Source of the DNA: Candidatus Heimdallarchaeota archaeon
GTDB taxonomy: Archaea; Asgardarchaeota; Heimdallarchaeia; Heimdallarchaeales; JAJRWK01
NCBI GenBank assembly: GCA_027001645.1
Contig: JALTMP010000363.1
Location: forward strand, 1 to 34,389
DNA: 34,389 nucleotides
Direction of reading: 5' to 3'
Position 1 is the stretch's first letter. The number at the start of each line of letters is the position of its first letter. Shown one piece after another: positions 1 through 9,018 of this stretch. The notes under the pieces were generated by a model. It ran no database searches. It was not told the DNA's origin and saw only the letters and a list, made by a program, of their open reading frames with translations. The position numbers and the translations under genes are program-made.

Positions 1-216
1 AAGAGTGATCTTCCACCCAAGGGAATTCGTGATTCTAGAATACGTCTTTTTGACAATGTTCTTCGAGTTATTTTCCTGATTTGCCGCCACATAGTCCACC
101 TAGTTAATAGCTGACTAATATTTCCACCATTTTATTAAAATATTTATGGTGATCTTATTCAATTCATTAAAGGTTTATATATTGCTGAGAAAAAAAATAT
201 AATTAGGAGATCGAAA

Positions 217-825
217 TTAGCGGAATAAAGAAGTGAGCTTTTTCCATAGCGATTTGTGGTTTTCCGACAAGGATGATGTAACTTCTTTGCTGATTTCAGA
301 ATCAAAATAAGGGGTTTCCTCATCAAACTGCTGATTGCTAAGCTTGCTTTTTCCATGATTTAGAGACATCTCGGTTTCATAAACTAAGTTGTCAATTATG
401 GGGCTAATGTCATAGGGATCAAATTCGAATGTTTCCGATCTCTGCTCATTCGCTTCAAAAGAGTGCATGAGTTCGAGAGAGGTCTCTAGGGCATCGAAAA
501 ACATCTCGATATGAGATTGCATTTCTTTAAGTGTTCTCTCATCAAGAGAGTTCTTTTCGACGATTAGTTCTGCAACGCAAATGAAATCATAAGAGTTGGA
601 AAAAAAGTATTGTCTGTTTTCAAACCCAATGTTTCTCAGTTTTTGATTGAGTGTGGTTTCACCAAATTTGTTGATTGCTGTCAAGAAACCCGAAATCAAT
701 TCAATGCTAGTGTTTTCTTCATTTGCTCTCTGGTACATTTTTGCAAAAACAGGAATCCCATCTTGATTAATGATATAAATCCCGCTGAAACCGTAAGAAA
801 TGCTGTCGGCTTTATCACTACTCAT
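217..825 (-). CDS. Longin/roadblock-like small domain protein with hydrophilic C-terminal tail
   Basis: 202-aa ORF; N-terminal GIYIINQDGIPVFAKMYQ...ELISGFLTAINKFGETTL...IGFENRQYFF resembles the beta-hairpin plus helix start of longin/roadblock-type domains common in Asgard archaea; fold-level guess. Confidence 0.5.
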   Translation of the reverse strand: MSSDKADSISYGFSGIYIINQDGIPVFAKMYQRANEENTSIELISGFLTAINKFGETTLNQKLRNIGFENRQYFFSNSYDFICVAELIVEKNSLDERTLKEMQSHIEMFFDALETSLELMHSFEANEQRSETFEFDPYDISPIIDNLVYETEMSLNHGKSKLSNQQFDEETPYFDSEISKEVTSSLSENHKSLWKKLTSLFR

Positions 826-1336
826 GCTCTCACTTCGATCCCGTTGAAGACTGGGGGGCCTATTAAAACGGGTCCTCTGCTGTTCAATTTATATTTTAGT
901 TTTTTAAGTAATCTGATATTCATCGCACAGTAAATTTGCTCCTACCTGATCTTTTTTTTGTATTTGATTCTGCGGCTGTAGTGAAAGAAAAAATGTTTAG
1001 TTTTATGAAGGATGTGATTTTCATATGTTTCTTCGTTTTGATGGCAGAAATTCACCTAGCTAACACGTCTTCTTCGCTGTTGATTTCTCGGAAAAAAACA
1101 AACATTTTTTTGGGTTGTTCCCCTCCTTTTTGTGAAAAAATGCTCACTTGTTTCATTGGTTGTCTAACCATCGACATGGCTGAAAGAAAAACATTCTTCA
1201 ATGCTCTGAATGCTTATCACGAGATTGGCAACGCGACTAAAACTTTTTCTTAAGATCCGACTATAGACTGCCCATAACGAATTGAGTCAAGCCAAATTCC
1301 AGCAAATACATAAGGATCATCTACCTCCTTCGAATC

Positions 1337-1687
1337 ATGGAGTTAAGCCACATTCAAGAAGAATTCACTCAATTCATCAAAAGACGAGGATGGGATAGAT
1401 TTCCTGCTACCCAAGTTTTTACCCACCTGATAGAGGAGATCGGGGAAATCGGAAAACACCTACTGTATGAAGAAGGTTATAAAATTAAAGGACTTGGTCA
1501 TGAGGGTGCAGGAACCTCAATTTCACAAGAATTCGCCCAAGCTTTCAATCTTCTGTTACAATTGGCTATCATTCACAATGTTGACCTTGAAAGCGCTTGG
1601 AAAGAAGAATTTTCAACAATGGAACAAAGATTCCCGGAGGATGAATGGCGTCTAGCAATGGGTATTGACGATGATATATTAGAATAG
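1337..1687 (+). CDS. MazG-like nucleotide pyrophosphohydrolase family protein
   Basis: 116 aa; ATQVFTHLIEEIGEIGKHL resembles the EExxE MazG helix, followed by a second acidic helix. Confidence 0.6.
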   Translation: MELSHIQEEFTQFIKRRGWDRFPATQVFTHLIEEIGEIGKHLLYEEGYKIKGLGHEGAGTSISQEFAQAFNLLLQLAIIHNVDLESAWKEEFSTMEQRFPEDEWRLAMGIDDDILE

Positions 1688-1700
1688 CTCATCCATCTAC

Positions 1701-1738
1701 GGAACGCGTTTTTGCGTTTCATAAGAAAATCTTATTTT
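1701..1738. terminator. Two back-to-back hairpins between convergent genes, followed by a T run
   Basis: GGAACGC(gttttt)GCGTTTC at 1701-1720 and ATAAGA(aaa)TCTTAT then TTT at 1721-1738, between mazG-like (+) and ABC ATPase (-). Confidence 0.45.
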
Positions 1739-1762
1739 GGAGTCAATCTGGGCATTTGCTAA

Positions 1763-2506
1763 CTAAATCAGTGTTAATGGCCGTTCAAGCTTTATAGGGT
1801 GCAAAGTGCCATTTTCAATTTTAACAATGGTATCGGCTTGCTTTGCTACTTTCATGTCGTGGGTAATCATGATAAGGGTTTGGTTCTCTGTATCGCTTAT
1901 GTCCCTCAGAAGCGATAAGATTACATTAGTTGATATTTCGTCGAGGTCTGCTGTGGGCTCATCTGCGAGGATAATTCGAGGACGGTTGGCTAGAGCCCTT
2001 GCAATGGCTACTCTCTGTTGCTCTCCTCCACTCAGTTCTGCAGGAATGTGGTGAGCACGATCAGATAACTCTACTTTTTCTAGTAACCCGGAAACTCGCT
2101 CTTCCCTTTCTTTTTTTGGGATACCTGTCAGTAGCATTGGCAACTCAACATTCTGGAATGCAGTTAGGACCGGGATTAAATTATGTTGTTGGAAAATAAA
2201 GCCAATTTCTTTTCTTCGAAGGTTGAGCAGTTCTTTTCCTTTTGCTTTGGTAATACTTTTTCCATTTAGGAGAACGGTGCCTGAGTCTGGTTTTTCTAAT
2301 GTTCCAAGAATTCTGAGTAATGTTGATTTACCCGCCCCGGATCGTCCAATGATACTGAAAAATTCTCCCTCATAGACATCAAATGAAACGTCTTTGAGTA
2401 CTTCGAGCGATCCTCTACTTGTCTCGTATTTTTTTGATAGTTTTTTGACTGAGATCAAAGGCATGCTCATGGAAGAAGCAAGTGAAGAGTCGCTTAATGA
2501 ATTCAA
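1763..2506 (-). CDS. ABC transporter ATP-binding protein, LolD/MacB type
   Basis: Walker A GRSGAGKST, LSGGEQQRVAIARAL signature, Walker B IILADEPTADLD, H-loop MITHD. Confidence 0.93.
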   Translation of the reverse strand: MNSLSDSSLASSMSMPLISVKKLSKKYETSRGSLEVLKDVSFDVYEGEFFSIIGRSGAGKSTLLRILGTLEKPDSGTVLLNGKSITKAKGKELLNLRRKEIGFIFQQHNLIPVLTAFQNVELPMLLTGIPKKEREERVSGLLEKVELSDRAHHIPAELSGGEQQRVAIARALANRPRIILADEPTADLDEISTNVILSLLRDISDTENQTLIMITHDMKVAKQADTIVKIENGTLHPIKLERPLTLI

Positions 2507-2573
2507 GGTGTCACCTCATCCCAATATCCATTGGATCTGATAATTGGCCTCGCCAAGTATGAGGGGCTTGGGA

Positions 2574-2981
2574 TCAATATGAAGATTCTGGTGCAACGAT
2601 ATTTGCAAGAACTAACCCTACCCCCACGAATGAGCTTAAACCACTAGTGATTGCCAGCCAGACAACCACACCTGCAGAAGGTGCGTCTTGAACTAGCGCG
2701 CTTGCCACTCGGTCTGTTAAGAAAAATAAGTAAAATACTCCTAAGATGATAATCGCACCCAGGAAGATAGAGGCATAAGCCAGATACTCTTGCCTATAGG
2801 TGTTTCTTGTTCTTGCTTTTCTACTATTGAGGTTACCCAAAGCTATTCCACCAAGAATTCCGAAGATCCAGAATAGTCCCAGCCAAAAATAGGAATTAGT
2901 GAAGAACATTGTAACTATTCCGGCGAGAAAGATGCTCGCGACTGTGAGTAATCCTCCAATTGCCGTTCCTACGCTACTCAT
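2574..2981 (-). CDS. Small multi-pass membrane protein, unknown function
   Basis: 135 aa with about four hydrophobic segments; start preceded by GAGGTAAGTAGT-ATG. Confidence 0.7.
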   Translation of the reverse strand: MSSVGTAIGGLLTVASIFLAGIVTMFFTNSYFWLGLFWIFGILGGIALGNLNSRKARTRNTYRQEYLAYASIFLGAIIILGVFYLFFLTDRVASALVQDAPSAGVVVWLAITSGLSSFVGVGLVLANIVAPESSY

Positions 2982-3122
2982 ACTACTTACCTCTTCTATT
3001 GAAATAACGGATTCGACTTTTAAGAACGTGTCGCAATTAAAAAAAAATGCGTCTAGCTTTGATCCAAAAGAATACCATTGTAACGAAAATGTTTTCCTTT
3101 AAGGTTCAAACTACATCATAGG

Positions 3123-3710
3123 TTGACCATGTCAAAGAGTCTAGACGATTTTTTTTCCGAGTCTGATGAGAAACAAGAACGTTCCAAAAAAAAGGAGAAC
3201 GAAAGCAACTCTCAGGAAGCATTAAGCGGATCTGCTGGATTGTCTGATTCTGATGGTCCTTCTGAAAAAGCTTCGTCTCTTAAAATGGCTACAAACAAGG
3301 CTCTAGCTGAAGCAGAGAACGATTACGACAAACAACCTCCGGTGGAAAAATCTGCCTCCAACCAAAGTCCGGAAGGAGAGCCTATCTCAGATTCTGCGGG
3401 TACAGGCAAGGAAAAAGATAAGTCAGAACAAACTGTAGCTTTCATCTCTTCTAATTCTGGAACTCGGCTTTCTCTCAGTTCTATTATCTTCAGACGCCCC
3501 GTCCAACCTAGCCGATTGAGACCAATTAACCCCCTGGAACTAATTGAAACGATTAGAAAAATCCCCGGCTATAGCAATCGATTAGTCTATGTTAAGGAAC
3601 ATGTTCTTCCAAAGAATCCCAACATTTCAAAGGAAGAGCTCTCCATTCTCCTAGCTATTACTGTTGGTGAGGCCGCTGTGTTATTATTCGATGCTAAAAG
3701 GACGTCTTGA
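3123..3710 (+). CDS. Uncharacterized protein: disordered acidic/Ser-rich N-terminal half, compact C-terminal domain
   Basis: 195 aa; starts MTMSKSLDDFFSESDEKQERSKKKE; C-terminal NPLELIETIRKIPGYSNRLVYVKEHVLPKNP...LSILLAITVGEAAVLLFDA looks folded. Confidence 0.65.
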   Translation: MTMSKSLDDFFSESDEKQERSKKKENESNSQEALSGSAGLSDSDGPSEKASSLKMATNKALAEAENDYDKQPPVEKSASNQSPEGEPISDSAGTGKEKDKSEQTVAFISSNSGTRLSLSSIIFRRPVQPSRLRPINPLELIETIRKIPGYSNRLVYVKEHVLPKNPNISKEELSILLAITVGEAAVLLFDAKRTS

Positions 3711-3728
3711 ATATGCCTCGCATGTTTT

Positions 3729-4202
3729 TTAGATCAAGTGCTCTTTCCCATTTCTGGGCTTGTAATCTAAGACAAATTTTTCCTGCACATAAGATTCAAT
3801 TGATCCCGGTCTTAAGGATCTGATTTTGGTTAATGCTTCTTTCGGCTTCATTCCATGAAACTCTATGAGATAGATCGCAAGCATTGTTCCGGTTCTCCCC
3901 ATACCATATTTACAGTGGATCCCTACCCTTTTTCCTTCTCTTTTGAATTTTGAAATAATATTCAAAAATTGTTCAATAGTTTCGTCGCCAGGAATACCCA
4001 TGTCCTTTATTGGCAAATGCTTAACTTGGATTTGGTATGCTCCAGCCAAGTCAGAATCAGCTGGAGTGTTACTAAGACTAATAATTACGTCAACTCCTTG
4101 CTCCCTCAGAAAGTGAAAGTGTTCTTCTGTCCATGGAAACGCAAATCCTGCTACAGTGTCATCTATCCACGAGAATCGAAATGAAAATCGAATCATATCC
4201 AT
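3729..4202 (-). CDS. Dual-specificity protein phosphatase, DUSP23/VHZ-like
   Basis: CX5R loop HCKYGMGRTGT; FSWIDDTVAGFAFP...EEHFHFLREQGVDVIISL...LRPGSIESYVQEKFV matches the DUSP23-type pattern. Confidence 0.9.
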   Translation of the reverse strand: MDMIRFSFRFSWIDDTVAGFAFPWTEEHFHFLREQGVDVIISLSNTPADSDLAGAYQIQVKHLPIKDMGIPGDETIEQFLNIISKFKREGKRVGIHCKYGMGRTGTMLAIYLIEFHGMKPKEALTKIRSLRPGSIESYVQEKFVLDYKPRNGKEHLI

Positions 4203-4341
4203 AAATTATTCGAAGATGTAACGAAAATAAATTCTCTTCTCTTCGGGGATTGTAAACGATCGTAAGTATTTGATGCTTGTTCAAGGATAAATATCTGAAA
4301 ATCCTTATAGGGCATGCGAGAGAAAAATCAATTGACGGCTT

Positions 4342-4908
4342 GTGCAAGGAAGTAGCTATTTTCTAAAAATTGTTCTCATGGGTGAAGGTGCCGTTGGGAA
4401 AACCTCTCTCCGCAACCGTTACATGGGAAAAGGTTTCAAAACTCAGCATCTCATGACTATAGGTGCTGATTTTTCGACCCATCGACAGGTTATTGACGGG
4501 AATGCTGTCACATGGCAAATCTGGGATTTGGCTGGTCAGCAAAGCTTCCAAAGCGTGAGACAAAGATTCTTTAAGGGTGCAATGGGCGGTCTGCTGGTTT
4601 TCGATGTTACTCGGCCGGAAACTTTCATGGCATTGCCCCAATGGATTGAGGAATTGTGGCGAAACAGTGGTAGAGGAGTCGTCCCAATGGTTCTGCTTGG
4701 CAATAAGGCTGACCTTAAACGCGCTGTATCCAAGAAACAAGCCGAAGAATATGCTAAACTGCTCAGTCGAACGGTTAAACAGTATGGATTTACCATGCAA
4801 TACCTCGATACTTCTGCCAAAACAGGGCTTAATGTGAAAGAAGCTTTTGAACTTCTAGGACGACAAATAATTCACGCAATTCAGTCAGGAAAACTAAATC
4901 TCGCTTAA
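4342..4908 (+). CDS. Rab/Ras-type small GTPase
   Basis: GTG start; P-loop GEGAVGKTS, switch I TIGADF, WDLAGQQ, NKADL, TSAK; about 20 kDa single G domain. Confidence 0.95.
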   Translation: MQGSSYFLKIVLMGEGAVGKTSLRNRYMGKGFKTQHLMTIGADFSTHRQVIDGNAVTWQIWDLAGQQSFQSVRQRFFKGAMGGLLVFDVTRPETFMALPQWIEELWRNSGRGVVPMVLLGNKADLKRAVSKKQAEEYAKLLSRTVKQYGFTMQYLDTSAKTGLNVKEAFELLGRQIIHAIQSGKLNLA

Positions 4909-4983
4909 GGCCCCAGAAACAAAAGAAAAAGAAAAACAAAAAAGAAGAGAGATACGTTTCAAGTATCCATGAGAACGGCTTCA

Positions 4984-5154
4984 CTATTCTCTTTCTAGCT
5001 GTATTTGTGATCTTCTGTACCAAAGCTCTTCCTTCAATAAGTCGCGAATTGCGACTCGAATCGCCTCGGATCGATTGGGATATTTTTGCATTCTTACTAA
5101 TTCGTCTAGGTCATGGAGATATTCTCCCGGTAAGTGTACGGTTACTAGCCTCAT
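4984..5154 (-). CDS. Ribbon-helix-helix (CopG/NikR N-terminal-like) DNA-binding protein, 56 aa; absent from supplied ORF track
   Basis: Hand translation of the reverse strand: MRLVTVHLPGEYLHDLDELVRMQKYPNRSEAIRVAIRDLLKEELWYRRSQIQLERE*; AAGGAGGT Shine-Dalgarno 9 nt upstream of ATG. Confidence 0.88.
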   Translation of the reverse strand: MRLVTVHLPGEYLHDLDELVRMQKYPNRSEAIRVAIRDLLKEELWYRRSQIQLERE

Positions 5155-5363
5155 CTTCCAATTACCTCCTTACCACTGTTGATCTCGAGAGAGTTTAAAA
5201 CCAAAGATAATACTGAGATGCTACTTGCTTATTTCGTTTCCACTGCAACTCTTGGAAACACTAAGCCTTGATTGGAACACACCGTATTATCCTCCGTATC
5301 GTTCCCGCTAACACAATCAAAATGCTTATCCCTTTTTCATAGCAACTAGTGACGGGATAGATT

Positions 5364-6311
5364 ATGCTATTTGAAGATGGAATCATCGAACGCATGTGGG
5401 GCTCAAGCCGAATTCGCCACGGCACAAATAGATTGAAAAGAGGCTTTGCCCGAATGGTCAAGCACGGTGCCGTGTTTGATGTCACAAACGCAGAACAAGC
5501 AGCAATAGCAGAAGATGCTGGTGCAGTTGCAGTAATGGTTCTGGATAAGCTTCCCGCTGATATTCGTGCTGCGGGCGGTGTTGCTCGCATGGCCTCTGTA
5601 GATGCCATTGAGGCCGTCATGGATCACATCACCATTCCAGTCATGGCAAAGTGCCGCATTGGACACACGGAGGAAGCTCTTTTGCTTCAAGAAATCGGAA
5701 TCGACATGATTGATGAAAGCGAGGTGCTTACTCCTGCAAATGAAGCTTCTCATGTATGGAAGTGGGATTTTACAGTGCCTTTCGTGAATGGCTGTAGGGA
5801 CCTAGGTGAAGCTCTCCGCCGTATTGAAGAAGGAGCAGCAATGATTAGAACCAAGGGAGAGGCCGGAACCGGAAATGTTGCAGAGGCAATCAGACATATG
5901 CGCATGGTCAATCTGGGCATTCGCCAACTCCAAGCAAACCTTGATGATCCACAAGAGCTCATGATCCTTGCTCGTGAAATGAGAGTGAGCTATGAGCTTG
6001 CTTTGGAAACAGCAAAGCTTGGACGACTCCCCGTTGTGAACTTTGCTGCAGGAGGAATTGCCACGCCCGCCGATGCAGCAATGATGATGAGAATGGGCGT
6101 TGATGGTGTTTTCGTCGGCTCTGGGATTTACAAATCACAGGATCCCGAAGTAAGGGCTGAAGCAATTGTTTATGCTGTAGCCAATTGGGAAGACGCAGAA
6201 AAGGTCTTGGAGGCTCAATCCATGGTATCAGAGAAGAAGAGCATGACTGGCATCGATATTCAGACCTTGGCAGAAGCAGAAAAAATTCAGTATCGCGGTG
6301 CTCAACTTTAG
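5364..6311 (+). CDS. pdxS: Pyridoxal 5'-phosphate synthase lyase subunit PdxS
   Basis: [91 protein letters not shown]. Confidence 0.97.
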   Translation: MLFEDGIIERMWGSSRIRHGTNRLKRGFARMVKHGAVFDVTNAEQAAIAEDAGAVAVMVLDKLPADIRAAGGVARMASVDAIEAVMDHITIPVMAKCRIGHTEEALLLQEIGIDMIDESEVLTPANEASHVWKWDFTVPFVNGCRDLGEALRRIEEGAAMIRTKGEAGTGNVAEAIRHMRMVNLGIRQLQANLDDPQELMILAREMRVSYELALETAKLGRLPVVNFAAGGIATPADAAMMMRMGVDGVFVGSGIYKSQDPEVRAEAIVYAVANWEDAEKVLEAQSMVSEKKSMTGIDIQTLAEAEKIQYRGAQL

Positions 6312-6320
6312 GTGGTGCAA

Positions 6321-6923
6321 ATGGGTAAGAAAATAGGAATTCTCGCCTTGCAAGGCGCTCTTGAAGAACATGAAGCAGCAATAAGAACCGCTGCAGAGGC
6401 ACTTGATATTGATGTTAGCACTGTACGCATCAATCGCACAAGTCAGCTTTCAGACATTGACGCAGTTGTTCTCCCTGGCGGCGAGAGCACCTCGATGAAA
6501 AGCATTGGTCGAAAATTGGGTCTGTTCGAACCGCTTGCAGAGAAAATTCGCGATGGGATGCCTGCTTTTGGTACCTGTGCTGGAGCTATTCTTCTAGCAA
6601 AAGAAGTTCGTAGAAAGAAGGGAGAGCCCATCACGACAGGAGTTATGCCCATACTCGACATGGTGATAATAAGAAACGGCTATGGTAGACAACGGGAATC
6701 CTTTGAGGTTCCATTAAGCGTTCCAGAACTTGATCTGGAATTAGACGGTGTTTTTATTCGAGCCCCGATTATTGAAAAAGTAGAAGATGGCGTAAAGGTT
6801 CTAGCAACTTTTGAAGACCAACCTGTATTGGTCGAGCAAGAAAATGTACTTGCCTCAACATTTCACCCCGAACTGAGCAATACCACTGCTATACACAAGT
6901 ACTTTTTGAAGAAAATCCTTTAA
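6321..6923 (+). CDS. pdxT: Pyridoxal 5'-phosphate synthase glutaminase subunit PdxT
   Basis: IGILALQGALEEHEAAI, PGGESTSM, GTCAGAILLA, STFHPELS; ATG 6321 with aggtgg upstream preferred over GTG 6312. Confidence 0.96.
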   Translation: MGKKIGILALQGALEEHEAAIRTAAEALDIDVSTVRINRTSQLSDIDAVVLPGGESTSMKSIGRKLGLFEPLAEKIRDGMPAFGTCAGAILLAKEVRRKKGEPITTGVMPILDMVIIRNGYGRQRESFEVPLSVPELDLELDGVFIRAPIIEKVEDGVKVLATFEDQPVLVEQENVLASTFHPELSNTTAIHKYFLKKIL

Positions 6924-7154
6924 CCGCCATTCTACGAACCTTTGGCACTATTTTTCCCCTATTCTTTATTGATCCTTTTCATGGGCTTTTAGTCTGATAA
7001 CTTTCCGCTATTCGTGTTCCTAGGCCGTTCTTTTAACCAATCCTTAGTTTGCGTATTCTCCTCAATGTCTGATTAGAAGCGAAATGTTCTTCTCTCGTAA
7101 AAGTTAAATTGAATAGGTCTGTTTATTATCACGGCACCATTGGAGGTGTAGGCT

Positions 7155-7487
7155 TTGCCAATTAATGAGAACTTTAAGGAAGAATATATTAAATTGGACG
7201 AAAAGTATGAAGGAAAAATCTCTATCTGGGTCCCCAGTGAGGATTACTACAATCCACCTGAGAAACTAGGCATCTTTGGAGACGTTGTTGCTGTTGATGA
7301 GGACATCTGCATTGGAGACGGGGCTTGTATCGATGTGTGCCCTGAAAATGTCTATGATTGGGCAGAATTCCCTGGGCACCCGGCTAGCGACAAGAAAGCC
7401 GTTCCCATGCGAGAAGAAGATTGCATTGAATGCCTTGCTTGTGAAGACGATTGCCCTGTAACCGCAATCAAGATCTTCTCTGCATAA
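7155..7487 (+). CDS. Ferredoxin of the Sulfolobus (zinc-ferredoxin) family; CxxDxxC 3Fe-4S-like plus 4Fe-4S motif
   Basis: TTG start with GGAGGTG 6 nt upstream; CIGDGACIDVCP and CIECLACEDDCP; EFPGHPASDKKA insert typical of this family. Confidence 0.94.
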   Translation: MPINENFKEEYIKLDEKYEGKISIWVPSEDYYNPPEKLGIFGDVVAVDEDICIGDGACIDVCPENVYDWAEFPGHPASDKKAVPMREEDCIECLACEDDCPVTAIKIFSA

Positions 7488-7653
7488 ACCGTCAATGTGA
7501 TCATTTTTCCAAGGCAATTCTCAGCCTTGATTTAATCAAACCCCAAAAACTTCCCTATAATAATAGCAAATTCGATATTTTTGTGTCTTTTTCCGCCCTC
7601 TTAATGGGAACCATGGGTATTGCAAAAAGTCATTAATCAGAATAGTATGAATA

Positions 7654-8901
7654 ATGTTGGGACTATTTATGTTGTTATGGGATCTGACAGAACGAATCCC
7701 TAAATTTCTTGGGGACGAAACAGAATATGGAATCATCCTTGCCTATCTTAACAAATTAACTGATAAATTACTTCAAGAAGGAATGGAGGGAAATGTCGAA
7801 AGAAAGGTTCTGTCATATTTCGTACAGGGTCAAAGCTCGTTAATACAAGCAGAAAAGGCGTTCTTTGATAAACAGATGGATGTTGCACAAGAACACTTTG
7901 ATGAAGCCCGGAGAAAGCTAACCTTGTTTTTGAACTCTCGAGGAAACAGAAATGATTTAGTCGATTTTCTTGCTAAACAGTATCTACGAAGAGTGGAAGG
8001 AATGCTATTTATAACAAAAGCCGCGATCATTGACGATTCGCTAGCAAAAATGAGTTTTTACAGCGAAGGTCTCAAACGATTCAATGAAGAAGTAACCAAT
8101 TATACACAACGAGCAGAAACATACCCTGCCTATGTTGCCTTTTCTAGAGCCTCATTTGCTGAAGGTTTGTATTGGTTTTATCGAGGAGAAACTGAGCGAT
8201 CTAGGTCGACAGCAAGCGCTAAACGGTCCTTAATGAAAAGCAGAGGCTCATTCAGAAAAGCAGCGTTTATCGATAGACGTTTTGCGCCCTATCTTGAAGC
8301 TGCTTCTGAGGAACTTGATCTGCTCACCCAAGAAAGAATCATTACAAAGGCAGATGAAACATGGACAAAATCTCTCCTCGCCATTGATAAGGGAAACTAT
8401 GATGAGGCACTTAAGCTAAGTAAGCGAGCTAAAACGCTCTATACTCGGGCTGCTGAACTGAGCAGTGATGTCAGCAAGAAAAGAATTTTGATCGCAACCT
8501 CCACCATTCTTGACGCAGCTTATTACGAAGCTCTTGGGAATCTGGCCTTTAGAGAATTGAATCAGCTCGAAAAAGCCAGAAAACACTTCATCAAAGCAGA
8601 AACAACTGCAGATAAAGCTTTGGGGATGGTTGGAAATTTTGGTTCTGTTGCTCTAAAAGCCGGGTTTGAAGCTGAGCGAACATACTACAAAGCCATGACC
8701 ATCTTAATTGAAGGTATTATTATGTTTGATAACCAGAAATACGAAGAAGCAGAAAAGTTATTCATTAAAGCTATGGAGACATTCAAATCCGCAGAAAACT
8801 TTGCCAAAAAGGGCGAAAATGATATTATTTTGCAGTTTTGCCATCAAGCCATTAACGACTGTAGGGGATACTTAGAATTGTGCAATATTCTTGCTCAGTA
8901 A
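7654..8901 (+). CDS. Alpha-helical TPR-like repeat protein
   Basis: 415 aa; TPR-like helices such as WTKSLLAIDKGNYDEALKLSKRAKTLYTRA and AMTILIEGIIMFDNQKYEEAEKLFIKAMETFKSAENFA. Confidence 0.7.
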   Translation: MLGLFMLLWDLTERIPKFLGDETEYGIILAYLNKLTDKLLQEGMEGNVERKVLSYFVQGQSSLIQAEKAFFDKQMDVAQEHFDEARRKLTLFLNSRGNRNDLVDFLAKQYLRRVEGMLFITKAAIIDDSLAKMSFYSEGLKRFNEEVTNYTQRAETYPAYVAFSRASFAEGLYWFYRGETERSRSTASAKRSLMKSRGSFRKAAFIDRRFAPYLEAASEELDLLTQERIITKADETWTKSLLAIDKGNYDEALKLSKRAKTLYTRAAELSSDVSKKRILIATSTILDAAYYEALGNLAFRELNQLEKARKHFIKAETTADKALGMVGNFGSVALKAGFEAERTYYKAMTILIEGIIMFDNQKYEEAEKLFIKAMETFKSAENFAKKGENDIILQFCHQAINDCRGYLELCNILAQ

Positions 8902-9018
8902 TCTCTGGCTCTTACGTGTCGTTTTTTTCGCTTATTGTTTGCTGGGCACAGTTCACCATAATAGATAAAAAAGTCAAATCGGATGTTCCATTTGAAATAT
9001 TTGCCATTGGTGATATAC

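Noticed and set aside
610-933. 107-aa plus-strand ORF
   Set aside because: Largely antisense to the better-supported longin-like gene; composition looks like a shadow frame.
936-1253. 105-aa plus-strand ORF in the 826-1336 gap
   Set aside because: No recognisable motif, Phe/Cys-rich T-run-driven composition, no clear ribosome-binding site; kept as non-coding.
3098-3122. AAGGTTCAAAC resembling a tRNA T-loop
   Set aside because: No acceptor, D or anticodon stems found around it.
5007-5198. 63-aa plus-strand ORF
   Set aside because: It is the antisense of the strongly supported RHH gene at 4984-5154.
5959-6402. 147-aa minus-strand ORF
   Set aside because: Antisense to pdxS/pdxT; Leu/Ser/Arg-rich shadow translation.
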